This document shows, one piece after another, positions 48,623-58,060 of a DNA stretch of 64,000 nucleotides. The stretch is taken from positions 1 through 64,000 of the forward strand of contig JAFRPL010000013.1 of assembly GCA_017429165.1 (NCBI GenBank). Direction: 5' to 3'. Made by a program: the position numbers and the translations under genes. Numbering within the stretch: the stretch's first letter is position 1; every line of letters starts with the position of its first letter. Under the pieces are notes generated by a model. The model worked only from the letters and a program-made list of their open reading frames with translations. It made no database searches and was not told where the DNA came from. The DNA comes from Clostridia bacterium (GTDB lineage: Bacteria; Bacillota; Clostridia; Oscillospirales; CAG-382).

Positions 48623-49693
48623 TCAGTCGATATTTACGAGTTTGCCCGTTTGTGCGGATTCGTAAATGGCGTCGATCATTTTCATCAGCGTCACTCCGTC
48701 CTCTGCGGGAGCGCGGCATTCTTCCTTGCCCTGCGCGCAGTCGACGAAGTGGCGTATTTCGTTTTCAAAGAGCCCGTTGAACGCCAGCGCGGTATTCCCG
48801 CTCGGGCGTACATCCACGAGCATACCGTTCATATCGGTATAGAATTCTATCTGCGGATCGATCCTCGCGCCCGACTTGGTGCCGAACAGCTCGATATTGC
48901 CGATATCCTGCTTGATATTGAGGTTGAACGAAGCTTCGACGCTGAGCGTGAGACCGTTGTCGAACTTGACGATAGCGCCCACGAAATCTTCTACGTTATA
49001 TTGGAATTCCTTTACGGCGCTGGAGTTGGAAGCCATCCAGGTCTGACCGCCGTGCGCGCGGTCGAAGCCCAGATTATCGTATGTGAAGCCATACGCCGAA
49101 ACGGGCTTTGGATTGTGGCACAGGTAGCGCACAAGATCCATAACATGCACGCCCAGATCAATGAGCGGACCGCCGCCCGAATACGCTTTGTCGCCGAACC
49201 ATCTGCCCGGGCAGCCGTTGCGGCGCAGATACGTCGCCTTGGCGTAATATATATCGCCCATCGAGCCGGCGTCGATAAAGGTCTTGAGTATGTCGGCGTC
49301 GTTGCCGAATCTGCGCACGAAACCTATTTGCAAAAGCTTGCCGCTCTTTTTTGCGGCGTCGCACATTTCCTGCGCCTCAAAACGATTCATCGCCATGGGC
49401 TTTTCGCAGATGACGTTCACGCCCGCGTTGAGCGCGGCGACAGTGGGCGCCTTGTGGGCGGCGTTCCAGGTGCAGACCGAAACGGCGTCCAGCTTTTCGT
49501 TTGCAAGCATATCCTCAAACTTTTCGTACACGCGCGCGTCGGGGACTCCCAGCCGCGTACCGAAACGCTTTGCTTTTTCGACGTCCAGGTCGCACAGCGC
49601 GACGACTTCGACATCGGGGTGCGCCTTGTACCCCGCCATATGGAATTCGGCGATACCGCCGGTGCCTATGATACCTACTTTGAACTTTGCCAT
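48623..49693 (-). CDS. Gfo/Idh/MocA-family oxidoreductase
   Basis: A 356-residue protein from the ATG at 49693. FKVGIIGTGGIAEFHMAGYKAHPDVEVVALCDLD is the NAD(P) Rossmann start, and the motif region NVICEKPMAMNRFEAQEM contains the EKP triad of the family. These enzymes oxidise or epimerise sugars, inositols or related substrates. The specific substrate is unknown and no sugar operon is attached. Confidence 0.92.
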   Translation of the reverse strand: MAKFKVGIIGTGGIAEFHMAGYKAHPDVEVVALCDLDVEKAKRFGTRLGVPDARVYEKFEDMLANEKLDAVSVCTWNAAHKAPTVAALNAGVNVICEKPMAMNRFEAQEMCDAAKKSGKLLQIGFVRRFGNDADILKTFIDAGSMGDIYYAKATYLRRNGCPGRWFGDKAYSGGGPLIDLGVHVMDLVRYLCHNPKPVSAYGFTYDNLGFDRAHGGQTWMASNSSAVKEFQYNVEDFVGAIVKFDNGLTLSVEASFNLNIKQDIGNIELFGTKSGARIDPQIEFYTDMNGMLVDVRPSGNTALAFNGLFENEIRHFVDCAQGKEECRAPAEDGVTLMKMIDAIYESAQTGKLVNID

Positions 49694-49724
49694 AAAAACG
49701 CCTCCCGTATGTAACTTTCGCCAT

Positions 49725-49753
49725 ATTATAGCACCGCGCGTGCATTTCGTCAA
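49725..49753 (-). promoter_or_regulatory. Promoter for the Gfo/Idh/MocA gene
   Basis: TTGACG, 17-base spacer, TATAAT on the minus strand. Confidence 0.85.
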
Positions 49754-49770
49754 GAATTTTCAAAAATTTG

Positions 49771-49799
49771 TTGCTTTACGCGGCGGGATATAGTATAAT
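49771..49799 (+). promoter_or_regulatory. Promoter for the lipoprotein at 49859
   Basis: TTGCTT, 17-base spacer, TATAAT; divergent with the oxidoreductase promoter. Confidence 0.75.
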
Positions 49800-49858
49800 G
49801 CATTTGTATTCTTATGCCATGCGGCAATTACTGCTTTTTTCGGGAAGGAGGAGCGTAT

Positions 49859-51073
49859 TTGAAGAGAATAATTTCCTCCGTTGCTTTTCTGCTTATTATG
49901 ATGCTTTACGCCTGTAATTCGCAGAATAGCACGAGCGAACCAAGCGAGTATTATTCCGCCTCTGAATCAAGCGCCGAAAGCTCCGCGCCAGCGGAAGAGT
50001 ATTCCAGCCGGTCGGAAGAAAGCGCAGAAACACCTGACAAAAGCGATGAAGAAAGAATCCCATACACGGCGTATGACCTCGGCGTTCCTCTCGGCGCACG
50101 TTATTCAAATAACGATTCTTCTATAATTCCTTGGGATATAGCGTTATATGAAAACAAACTCTATGTAGGAAGCGGCGACCTTTCGGCAAATTCCGGTCCT
50201 GTGGAAATGTGGTGTTATGATGATGTGTACGGCGAATGGCAGATGAGCGGCAGGTTACCGGAAGAAGAGATCAGTAGGTTTTATTTCTACAACGGCGCGC
50301 TTTACTGCCCCGGTGCCGATTCGCAGGAAAGCTGGGATTTTGCAAGCTTTTACTATAACGACGGCGATTCGTGGACAAAAATGCGTTCCATCCCCAACGC
50401 GTCGCACTGCTTCGATCTCGCTTTTGCCGACGGGAAAATATTTGCGGCAATAGAAAACGAAGCCGAAACGCAATATCTTTATATTGCGGTCTCGGACAAC
50501 GGCGGCGTCAGTTTCAGTATCGTTCCGCTTATGCGCGGCGGTGCAAGGGTAAAGCGCACGGCGTTCATACAGAACGTATTCTCTATTGAAAACTCGGTTT
50601 ACGCGCTCGACTCGCAGAATAACGTTTATAAATACGACGGTAGCAAGTTCGAATACGTGTGCTCGTGGCAAGGCAAAGTAGTGCTGCACGGTTACAGAAG
50701 ATACGCGCTGCAAAGCAAAGTCGAATATAACGGTTGCCTTTATTTTACTACCGGAACGCTTTACAGATGTACCTCAGCCGAAGAACCGCAGAAAATAGAA
50801 ATGCCAAACAACGAATTGGTACAGGATATATACATAAACGGCAGTGAATTGAATATACTATGCCTTTCGTATAACGGCAGCGCTTACGTTATGACGGTAT
50901 ACAAATACGCAATCGACGAAGATAGCACAGTCGAAAAAATACTTGCTTTTGAATATGAAACTACAGCGGTCAGCTTTGCCGCGGAAGGAAAAACGTTTTT
51001 CTTCGGGATAGCGTCGCAGAACAGAAACGATAAGAATAACGGGAGGATTATTAAAGTTGAAATCAATGATTAA
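49859..51073 (+). CDS. Lipoprotein with a beta-propeller-like body
   Basis: A 404-residue lipoprotein; a TTG start at 49859 fits ggaaggagga better than the ATG at 49814. Signal LLIMMLYACNS, a Ser/Glu linker, then repeats of aromatic beta strands (LYENKLYVGSGDLSANSGPVEM, FYNGALYCPGADSQESWDF) resembling propeller blades of sialidase or Kelch type. No catalytic site found. It overlaps the next gene by 17 bases. Confidence 0.72.
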   Translation: MKRIISSVAFLLIMMLYACNSQNSTSEPSEYYSASESSAESSAPAEEYSSRSEESAETPDKSDEERIPYTAYDLGVPLGARYSNNDSSIIPWDIALYENKLYVGSGDLSANSGPVEMWCYDDVYGEWQMSGRLPEEEISRFYFYNGALYCPGADSQESWDFASFYYNDGDSWTKMRSIPNASHCFDLAFADGKIFAAIENEAETQYLYIAVSDNGGVSFSIVPLMRGGARVKRTAFIQNVFSIENSVYALDSQNNVYKYDGSKFEYVCSWQGKVVLHGYRRYALQSKVEYNGCLYFTTGTLYRCTSAEEPQKIEMPNNELVQDIYINGSELNILCLSYNGSAYVMTVYKYAIDEDSTVEKILAFEYETTAVSFAAEGKTFFFGIASQNRNDKNNGRIIKVEIND

Positions 51074-51992
51074 AAGAATGATCGCATTTATTGCCGCTTT
51101 GACGTTCATCCTGGCTTTATCTGCTTGCGTTACATCAGAAGAGCCGATATCCGCCGCCATGAGCGAGCCTGTTTCGGCAACGGAAAGCGAGCAGACATCA
51201 GCAGAACCAACGTCGCAAGAGCCTGTTTCCGAAGAGATATCCGAACCCGACGAACAGAATGGAATATATCTTCTTAGCAAAGGAGTGTATACATGGGGAA
51301 CGGAGACCTATGAATACGATCCGTCCGGCCGAATGACCGCCACACGTTACGACGACGGAGGGTACACGCTTTATGAATATGACGAAAGAGGAAACTTGCT
51401 TTCAGAGATTACTTATGACCAAAACGGAAAGATAAGCAAAGAATTCCAATACGAATACAACAGCAAAAACCTTGTAACAAAAGAAACCACGCATTTTTCA
51501 GGCAGCGAAGCGAGAGTTATCGAATACGAATACACGTTTGATGAAACCGGGAGGACAGTTCATATTGATAAAACCGTTGTTAATAACGGAAATGTCAGCA
51601 CATATGATTACACATATGATGAAAACGGCAATTACGTAATAGATATTATATCTGTAGACGGCAGCGTGTCGCAAGAAAAGTATACCGCCGACGGAATGAT
51701 GTACGAAACGACCTGGAAGGGCGGCAAGAGCGTTTATATATATAACGACGAAAGGAAACTTATTTCTGGAATAGTATACGGAGAGCTCGGCGACGAGGTC
51801 AGTAAAAACGTTATCACTTATGAAGAATGCCGTACTGTTGAAGAAGTATATTCGTACGGTACCCTTGTAACAAGTACAATACATTATTATGACGAGCACG
51901 GAAATGAAATAAAGATAACGAAACCCGACATTGCCGGAAAAGAAACAGTTGTAGCGGAAAAAGAATACGTCTATTTTATCCCCGAAGAATAG
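51057..51992 (+). CDS. Lipoprotein with RHS/YD-like repeats
   Basis: A 311-residue lipoprotein starting at TTG 51057 (gggagg 10 bases upstream). Signal ends in ALSAC. The body has short YD-type units such as YEYDPSGRMTATRYDDGGY, YEYDERGNLLSEITYDQNG and YDYTYDENGNYVIDIIS, typical of RHS/YD-repeat proteins that form beta shells, but there are too few for a toxin-delivery RHS protein. Overlaps the previous lipoprotein gene and precedes the two-component pair. Confidence 0.78.
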   Translation: MKSMIKRMIAFIAALTFILALSACVTSEEPISAAMSEPVSATESEQTSAEPTSQEPVSEEISEPDEQNGIYLLSKGVYTWGTETYEYDPSGRMTATRYDDGGYTLYEYDERGNLLSEITYDQNGKISKEFQYEYNSKNLVTKETTHFSGSEARVIEYEYTFDETGRTVHIDKTVVNNGNVSTYDYTYDENGNYVIDIISVDGSVSQEKYTADGMMYETTWKGGKSVYIYNDERKLISGIVYGELGDEVSKNVITYEECRTVEEVYSYGTLVTSTIHYYDEHGNEIKITKPDIAGKETVVAEKEYVYFIPEE

Positions 51993-52016
51993 AAGAAACA
52001 CACAAAGGAGCATGAC

Positions 52017-52712
52017 ATGACCAGAATACTCGTATGCGACGACGACGCCGACATCGTTTCGGCGGTAAAAATATATCTTTCCGCCGAAGGCTACAACGTG
52101 ACAGGCTGTTCCAACGGCGCCGACGCGATCGAAGCCGTAAAAAACGAGCCGGTCCAGCTTGTGATAATGGATATAATGATGCCTAAGATGGACGGGATCA
52201 CCGCCGTGGCGCAGATACGCGCGTTTTCCAACGTGCCGGTGATATTCCTTTCCGCCAAGGGCGAAGATACCGACAAGGTGCTGGGGCTCAACATAGGCGC
52301 CGACGATTACATCACCAAGCCGTTCAATCCGGTGGAACTGACCGCGCGCGTCAAGGCGCAGCTGAGGAGATATATGAATTTCGGCGGCTCGAGAGGCGCC
52401 GAAAGCGAGATACGCATAGACGGCATAGTGCTGAACGATTCTTCAAAAGCGGTGACGGTCGACGGCGAGCCGATATCGCTCACGCCCACCGAGTTCGATA
52501 TACTCAAACTGCTGATGCAAAACCCCGGCACGGTGTTTTCTTCCGCGCGCATATATTCCGAAGTCTGGAAAGACGAGCCCTACGGTTCTGATAACATCAT
52601 AGCCGTTCACATACGCCACATACGCGAAAAATTAGAGATCAACCCCGCCGAACCCAGATATCTCAAAGTGGTCTGGGGGCAGGGCTACAAATTTGAAGGA
52701 GGAAAGAGCTGA
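52017..52712 (+). CDS. Two-component response regulator (OmpR/VanR-like)
   Basis: A 231-residue protein with a receiver domain (ILVCDDDADIVSAVKIYLSAEGY; phospho-aspartate in QLVIMDIMMPKMDG) and a winged-helix output (SKAVTVDGEPISLTPTEFDILKLLMQNPGTVFSS, YKFEG). It pairs with the kinase encoded immediately after it. Target genes may include the two lipoproteins upstream; no operator was identified. Confidence 0.94.
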   Translation: MTRILVCDDDADIVSAVKIYLSAEGYNVTGCSNGADAIEAVKNEPVQLVIMDIMMPKMDGITAVAQIRAFSNVPVIFLSAKGEDTDKVLGLNIGADDYITKPFNPVELTARVKAQLRRYMNFGGSRGAESEIRIDGIVLNDSSKAVTVDGEPISLTPTEFDILKLLMQNPGTVFSSARIYSEVWKDEPYGSDNIIAVHIRHIREKLEINPAEPRYLKVVWGQGYKFEGGKS

Positions 52713-52713
52713 G

Positions 52714-54294
52714 GTGAAAAGGCTCGCGCGTCTTCCCGGGCTGAAATACACCTTTTACGGTGTTTTCTGTCTCTTTTTTTCCACGTTCATAGCCGCCGCG
52801 ACAGGTTTTATATACTGCATAACTCGCGGCCATTTCAACTCCGCCCCGCCGGAAGGCGCGGGCTTTGAAAGCTTTGCCTACGGGATGCGCTACATATTCG
52901 GCGTGATCACGGTATCGTGCGGAGTGATCGCTGCGCTGATGCTGATCTTCGTGCTCATAGGCGCGGGCAGACGGCGCGGCGACGACGAACTGCATACCCG
53001 CAAGATAGACCGCATCCCTTACGAATTCTGCATCGCCATATACGGCGCGCTCATTTACGGCATAGTTTATCTTTGCATAAAAGTGCTGCAGGATCCGGGG
53101 CTGTGGAACCTGTTCGTGATAGTGCCGCTTTTGCTTCTGGGCTCGCTGTTCTTTGAAGAACTTTGCATTTCCACCGCCATAAGATACAAATCCGACACGC
53201 TGTTCAAAAACTCGTTCACCTACCGCGTGTTTGCGCTGCTGAAACAGATATACGACCACTTTACCCCTTCGTGGAAGACGACGGTCGCCACGGCGGCGTA
53301 TTTCGGCGCCACGTATTACGTCTTTTCGTATATGAATGCGGTACTGCTCACGGTCTGGGGGCTCGTTTCCATCGTCCTGTGCGTGCTCGCGGGCGCGAGC
53401 GCCGTATTTCTGGATTCCATAAAGCAGGGCACCAAAGAGCTCGCCGCCGGCAATCTCGAGCATAAGATCGACACCGTGGGTATGTTTTCCCGCTTCGCCG
53501 AGATCGGCGACGACCTCAATCACATAAGCGAGGGTATGTCCAAAGCCGTTTCCGAAAAGACCCGCAGCGAAAGATTGCGCACCGAACTCATAACCAACGT
53601 TTCGCACGATATAAAGACGCCGCTCACTTCCATTGTGAACTACGTCGACCTGCTCAAGCGCGGGAATCTTTCGGAATCGCAGCGCGCCGAATATCTTTCG
53701 GTGCTGGACAGGCAGTCGCAGAAACTCAAAAAGCTGGTGGTGGACCTTGTCGAAGCTTCCAAAGCCATAACCGGCAACATCACGGCGAATCCCGCGCCAA
53801 CCAACCTTAACGAGCTCGTCAACCAGTCGGTGGCGGAATATGCCGACAGATTTGCCGAAAAGTCGCTAGAAGCAATAGTCGCCATGCCCGAAAACGCCGT
53901 CACCGCGAACGCGGACGGACGGCTGACCTGGCGGATCTTCGATAATCTGCTCGGCAATATCTGCAAGTATTCGATGCCCGGCACGCGCGTTTACATAGAA
54001 CTTGCGCAAAACGAAAACACCGCCTCGGTGGTGTTCAAGAACATTTCCGAAACGGTGCTGAATATTTCGCCCGACGAACTCGTCGAACGTTTTGTGCGCG
54101 GAGACTCTTCGCGCTCCACCGAAGGCAGCGGGCTGGGACTTTCGATAGCCACGAGCTTAGCCGAGATCCAGCAGGGCCGGCTCGCGATCGACGTGGACGG
54201 CGACCTGTTCAAGGCCTCGCTCTACCTGCCGCTCGCCGCCGAGGATATGAACGAAAGTATATCCGACATGACCTCTTCCCTTACGGGTTCGTGA
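52714..54294 (+). CDS. Sensor histidine kinase (VanS-like)
   Basis: A 526-residue membrane kinase from a GTG at 52714 with ggagga upstream. Several N-terminal membrane helices (YTFYGVFCLFFSTFIAAATGFIYCI onwards), HAMP region, the phospho-histidine in ELITNVSHDIKTPLTSIVNYVD, then the ATPase boxes IFDNLLGNICKYS and GSGLGLSIATSLAE. The response regulator gene stops one base before this start. Its 3' end overlaps the convergent hydrolase by 73 bases. Confidence 0.93.
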   Translation: MKRLARLPGLKYTFYGVFCLFFSTFIAAATGFIYCITRGHFNSAPPEGAGFESFAYGMRYIFGVITVSCGVIAALMLIFVLIGAGRRRGDDELHTRKIDRIPYEFCIAIYGALIYGIVYLCIKVLQDPGLWNLFVIVPLLLLGSLFFEELCISTAIRYKSDTLFKNSFTYRVFALLKQIYDHFTPSWKTTVATAAYFGATYYVFSYMNAVLLTVWGLVSIVLCVLAGASAVFLDSIKQGTKELAAGNLEHKIDTVGMFSRFAEIGDDLNHISEGMSKAVSEKTRSERLRTELITNVSHDIKTPLTSIVNYVDLLKRGNLSESQRAEYLSVLDRQSQKLKKLVVDLVEASKAITGNITANPAPTNLNELVNQSVAEYADRFAEKSLEAIVAMPENAVTANADGRLTWRIFDNLLGNICKYSMPGTRVYIELAQNENTASVVFKNISETVLNISPDELVERFVRGDSSRSTEGSGLGLSIATSLAEIQQGRLAIDVDGDLFKASLYLPLAAEDMNESISDMTSSLTGS

Positions 54295-55148
54295 AGCAGC
54301 TCGTGTCGTCCTTCGTAAAGCTTTAGCGTTACGTTTATACCCGCCTTTTTCATGGCGTTAAAGACCTTGACCACGGCTTTGCCCATACCGCCCACGGGAT
54401 CCGACCTGCCCGAGACGAGCAGAACGGGCGCGTCCTTGGGGCAGGTAGCGTAGTTTTTGCCATTCCTGATATAATCCATACCGCCCAGCATATCTTTGAA
54501 AAGCGAAGGCGACACGGCATAACCGCAGTCGGGATCCGCCATATAAGCGTCGACTTCGGCGTTATCCGAAGAGATCCAGTCGAATTCGGTGCGGTTTTCG
54601 AACGTCTTGTTATAAGAACCGAAAGCCAGCTTGTTGACGGTTTGATCGGGTTCGTATTTGCTCGCGTGCTTTCTGCAGGCGCGTTTTGCCACGAGCTTTC
54701 CCGCTTTTGCAAGCGGAGCGTTGATCTGCCCCGTGCCCGAAAAGATATAACCTTCGGCTTTTATCATATTCTTCATAAACACAGTGCGCGAAGCAAAACT
54801 CCCCATCGAATGCCCGAACAGAAAATACGGCGCGCCGGGATGTCTTTCGTGCTCGAGCTCCGAAAGCTGCGCGATATCACGGCAGATGAACTCCCAGCCG
54901 TCTTTATCGGCGAAAAAGCCGCGTTCTTCTTTCGGGACCGACTTTCCGTGCCCCAGATGATCGTTGCCGCACACGGCGACCCCGCGCGACGTCATATATT
55001 CGCAAAGCCCGGTATATCTGCCGAAATGCTCGCTCACGCCGTGAGCGACCTGGATCACGGCTTTTATCTCGCCTTCCGGAAGGTATTCGCAGGCGTAGAT
55101 ATCGTGTATCCCGTCGACCGAACGGAACGAAAATTCTTTTTTGATCAT
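54222..55148 (-). CDS. Alpha/beta hydrolase (serine aminopeptidase/monoacylglycerol-lipase type)
   Basis: A 308-residue protein with the oxyanion HG motif (VAHGVSEHFGRYTGL), the nucleophile elbow GHSMGSF, and the catalytic His near GRHELLHEP. No signal peptide, so it is likely a cytoplasmic lysophospholipase or MAG lipase. It overlaps the histidine kinase coding region by 73 bases on the opposite strand. Consensus-like promoter upstream. Confidence 0.88.
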   Translation of the reverse strand: MIKKEFSFRSVDGIHDIYACEYLPEGEIKAVIQVAHGVSEHFGRYTGLCEYMTSRGVAVCGNDHLGHGKSVPKEERGFFADKDGWEFICRDIAQLSELEHERHPGAPYFLFGHSMGSFASRTVFMKNMIKAEGYIFSGTGQINAPLAKAGKLVAKRACRKHASKYEPDQTVNKLAFGSYNKTFENRTEFDWISSDNAEVDAYMADPDCGYAVSPSLFKDMLGGMDYIRNGKNYATCPKDAPVLLVSGRSDPVGGMGKAVVKVFNAMKKAGINVTLKLYEGRHELLHEPVREEVMSDILSFISSAASGR

Positions 55149-55171
55149 AAAGATACCCCCATTTTTTATAT

Positions 55172-55200
55172 ATAGTAAAACAATTATCCGTTATTGTCAA
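55172..55200 (-). promoter_or_regulatory. Promoter for the alpha/beta hydrolase
   Basis: TTGACA, 17-base spacer, TACTAT on the minus strand. Confidence 0.65.
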
Positions 55201-55221
55201 CACCCAAACGCGGAGGAAAAT

Positions 55222-56715
55222 ATGGAAAAATACATTTTATCGCTCGACCAGGGCACAACAAGCTCGCGTGCAATACTGTTTTCTTCATCCGGCAAGATGA
55301 TCGCTTCGGCACAGAACGAATTCGCCCAGCATTTCCCTTTCCCCGGCTGGGTGGAACACGATCCCGCCGACATACTCGCTTCACAGTTCGACGCGGCTTC
55401 GCAGACTGTTGAAAAAGCGGGGATCCGCCCCGAGGCGGTCGGCATAACCAATCAGCGCGAAACCGTCGTAGTGTGGGAAAAATCCACGGGCAAGCCGGTC
55501 TCCAACGCCATAGTGTGGCAATGCCGCCGCACCGCGCCGATATGCGAAAAGCTGCTGGCGGAAGGCGCGGGCGACATGATAAAAGAGCGCACCGGGCTCG
55601 CAGTTGACGCGTATTTTTCCGGCACCAAGATAAAATGGATACTCGACAATATCCCCGGAGCCGCGCGCCGCGCGCAAAACGGTGAGCTGCTCTGCGGCAA
55701 CATAGACACCTGGCTCATATATAATCTCACCGGAGGCAGGATCCACGCCACCGACTGCACCAACGCTTCGCGCACGATGCTGTTCAACATCGACACGCTC
55801 GAATGGGACAAAGACATCTGCGCCCTGCTCGGGATCCCTCTGTGCATGCTCCCCGAGGTCCGCGACAGCGCGGGCGATTTCGGAGTCATAGACGCCGGAT
55901 ACGCCGGAGTTTCGCCGCTGCTCGACGAAGTCCCTATCCGCGGAGTGGCGGGCGATCAGCAGGCGGCGCTTTTCGGGCAGACCTGCTTTGACATTGGCGA
56001 CGTTAAAAACACTTACGGCACCGGCTGTTTCACGCTTATGAACGTGGGCGGCGAGCCGGTCAGGGACACGGGCGGACTTATATCCACCATCGGCTGGAAA
56101 ATAGGCGACGAAACCGTTTATGCGCTGGAAGGCAGCGTGTTCAACGCCGGCAGCTCCATTAAATGGCTGCGCGACGACCTGGGCGTGATAAACACCGCGC
56201 GCGAATGCGACATACTCGCCGAAAGCGTCCCCGACACCGGCGGCGTACATTTTGTTTCGGCGTTTACGGGGCTCGGCGCTCCGTACTGGGATATGTACGC
56301 GCGCGGCAGTATGACCGGCATCACCCGCGGCACCACCAAAGCGCATCTCTGCCGAGCGGTGCTCGAAGGCATAGCGTTCCAGGTTTGCGACCTGGCGGAA
56401 GCGATGTGCAAATGCTGCGCGCACCCTATATCCGCGCTGCGCGTGGACGGCGGCGCTTCGGTCAGCGATTTTATGATGCAGTTCCAGGCGGATATGCTGG
56501 GCGTGACCGTCGACCGCCCCGAGATAGTGGAGACCACCGCGATGGGAGCCGCGTTCCTTGCGGGGCTTGGCTGCGGTATATGGAAAGACAAAAAAGAACT
56601 GTATTTCGCGCGGCAGACCGCGCGGCTGTATAAGCCGTCCGTCACCTCCGCCGAACGCGCTTCTGCGCTGGCGGCGTGGCACGAAGCGGTCAGGCGCACG
56701 GTATCAAATATCTGA
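55222..56715 (+). CDS. glpK: Glycerol kinase
   Basis: A 497-residue FGGY kinase from the ATG at 55222 (gcggagg upstream). ILSLDQGTTSSRAILF is the ATP-binding start; ITNQRETVVVWEKSTGKPVSNAIVWQCRRTA and WKIGDETVYALEGSVFNAGS match glycerol kinase. It phosphorylates glycerol taken up from lipids. The partner transporter follows 21 bases on. Confidence 0.96.
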   Translation: MEKYILSLDQGTTSSRAILFSSSGKMIASAQNEFAQHFPFPGWVEHDPADILASQFDAASQTVEKAGIRPEAVGITNQRETVVVWEKSTGKPVSNAIVWQCRRTAPICEKLLAEGAGDMIKERTGLAVDAYFSGTKIKWILDNIPGAARRAQNGELLCGNIDTWLIYNLTGGRIHATDCTNASRTMLFNIDTLEWDKDICALLGIPLCMLPEVRDSAGDFGVIDAGYAGVSPLLDEVPIRGVAGDQQAALFGQTCFDIGDVKNTYGTGCFTLMNVGGEPVRDTGGLISTIGWKIGDETVYALEGSVFNAGSSIKWLRDDLGVINTARECDILAESVPDTGGVHFVSAFTGLGAPYWDMYARGSMTGITRGTTKAHLCRAVLEGIAFQVCDLAEAMCKCCAHPISALRVDGGASVSDFMMQFQADMLGVTVDRPEIVETTAMGAAFLAGLGCGIWKDKKELYFARQTARLYKPSVTSAERASALAAWHEAVRRTVSNI

Positions 56716-56736
56716 CATTCAAAAAAAGGCGCGTCT

Positions 56737-58002
56737 ATGGAAGCGGACATCAAAAGAAGATCGACTTTGCTCATAATACTCTGCTGGGCGGCGTACGCCA
56801 CGCAGTACATAAACAAATACAGCATTCAGATATGCCTCAAAGGAATGATCGAAAGCGGCCTTTTCACCGAATCGTTCGGCGGCAGCGTGCTGACGGCGTT
56901 CTTTGCGAGCTACGCTTTCGGGCAGTTCGTGAACGGCTGGCTCGGCGACAAAGTCAATCCGCGCTACATGATAGGCACGGGACTTGCGGGCGCCGCGGCG
57001 ATGAACCTTATGATGGGACTGGCCGGCGACAAAGTGGCCGTACTCGTCATATGGTGCCTCAACGGCTGGTTCTGCTCCATGCTCTGGGCGCCGGTGGTCC
57101 GCTGTGTGGCGGAGTTCATACCGGTCGAACGCCGTTCCGGCGCGGGCGCCTCGCTTTCCGCCACCAGCCCCGTGGGGTTGCTGACTGTCTACGCGCTGGG
57201 CGGCATATTCCTTGACGAGATCGGCTCGTATCGCCATGTATACATTGCCGCGTCGTGCTTCGCCGCGGTGATGGCGATAGTGTGGTTCATTGGGACGCAT
57301 AAACTCAGAGACCATTTCAAACACTATTCGTCCGTCGCGCCGGAACCCGGCAAAAACGGCGGCGGCGCGCGCGTGGGCGGCAAAAAGCTCGCGCTCCTGC
57401 TCATCTCTTCGGGCGCCGCTTTCGGGTTCGGCTGCATAATGTTCAACGGCGTGCTCAAAGACGGCGTTTCGTCGTGGACGCACTCGTATCTCGTTTCTAA
57501 CTACGGCATAACCGAATCGCTCGCCTCCACCCTGCTTATGATACTGCCGTTCGTCAACCTCGCCGGCGCTTTTTCGGCGGTGAAGCTGTTCAAGAAAAAC
57601 AAAAACGAATTCCTCACCACCGCGGCGATGTTCACCGTATCGGTGGTCTCGATATCGCTCCTGCTTGCGGTGCGAAATTTCAGCGCCGTGTTCGGCGTGA
57701 TACTGCTGGCGCTTTCTTCGGCGGCGATGCTGGGCGCCAACACAATGCTGCTCACGTTCCTGCCCATGCGGTTCGCACACGTGGGGCGCGCCGCGACCTT
57801 CACCGGGATGCTCGACACCGTTTCGTACCTTTCTTCCGCCGTATCCGGAACGGTGAACGGCAATATTATAGAAAACAGCGGCTGGAACACGCTGATACTG
57901 GTCTGGGTCGGACTCGCTCTGGCGGGCGTGACGGTATCGGTCCTCGGCACGCTGAAATGGCGCAAGCTCAAGGGATCCCCCGAAGCGGAGCAAACGGAAT
58001 AA
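56737..58002 (+). CDS. OPA-type major facilitator transporter, probable glycerol-3-phosphate or related organophosphate
   Basis: A 421-residue membrane protein with about 12 helices (first LLIILCWAAYATQYINKYSIQICL) and the MFS loop FVNGWLGDKVNPRYMIGTG after helix 2. The organisation resembles GlpT/UhpC organophosphate transporters. Its place behind glpK suggests glycerol-phosphate or glycerol-linked transport; the substrate is inferred. A bidirectional terminator follows. Confidence 0.85.
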   Translation: MEADIKRRSTLLIILCWAAYATQYINKYSIQICLKGMIESGLFTESFGGSVLTAFFASYAFGQFVNGWLGDKVNPRYMIGTGLAGAAAMNLMMGLAGDKVAVLVIWCLNGWFCSMLWAPVVRCVAEFIPVERRSGAGASLSATSPVGLLTVYALGGIFLDEIGSYRHVYIAASCFAAVMAIVWFIGTHKLRDHFKHYSSVAPEPGKNGGGARVGGKKLALLLISSGAAFGFGCIMFNGVLKDGVSSWTHSYLVSNYGITESLASTLLMILPFVNLAGAFSAVKLFKKNKNEFLTTAAMFTVSVVSISLLLAVRNFSAVFGVILLALSSAAMLGANTMLLTFLPMRFAHVGRAATFTGMLDTVSYLSSAVSGTVNGNIIENSGWNTLILVWVGLALAGVTVSVLGTLKWRKLKGSPEAEQTE

Positions 58003-58014
58003 ATGCAAAAAGGA

Positions 58015-58042
58015 AAACGCAGGATGCACGCATCCTGCGTTT
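58015..58042. terminator. Bidirectional terminator
   Basis: Stem AAACGCAGGATGC/GCATCCTGCGTTT between the converging MFS and deacetylase genes. Confidence 0.92.
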
Positions 58043-58060
58043 ATTCTTATGTTTTAGGTA

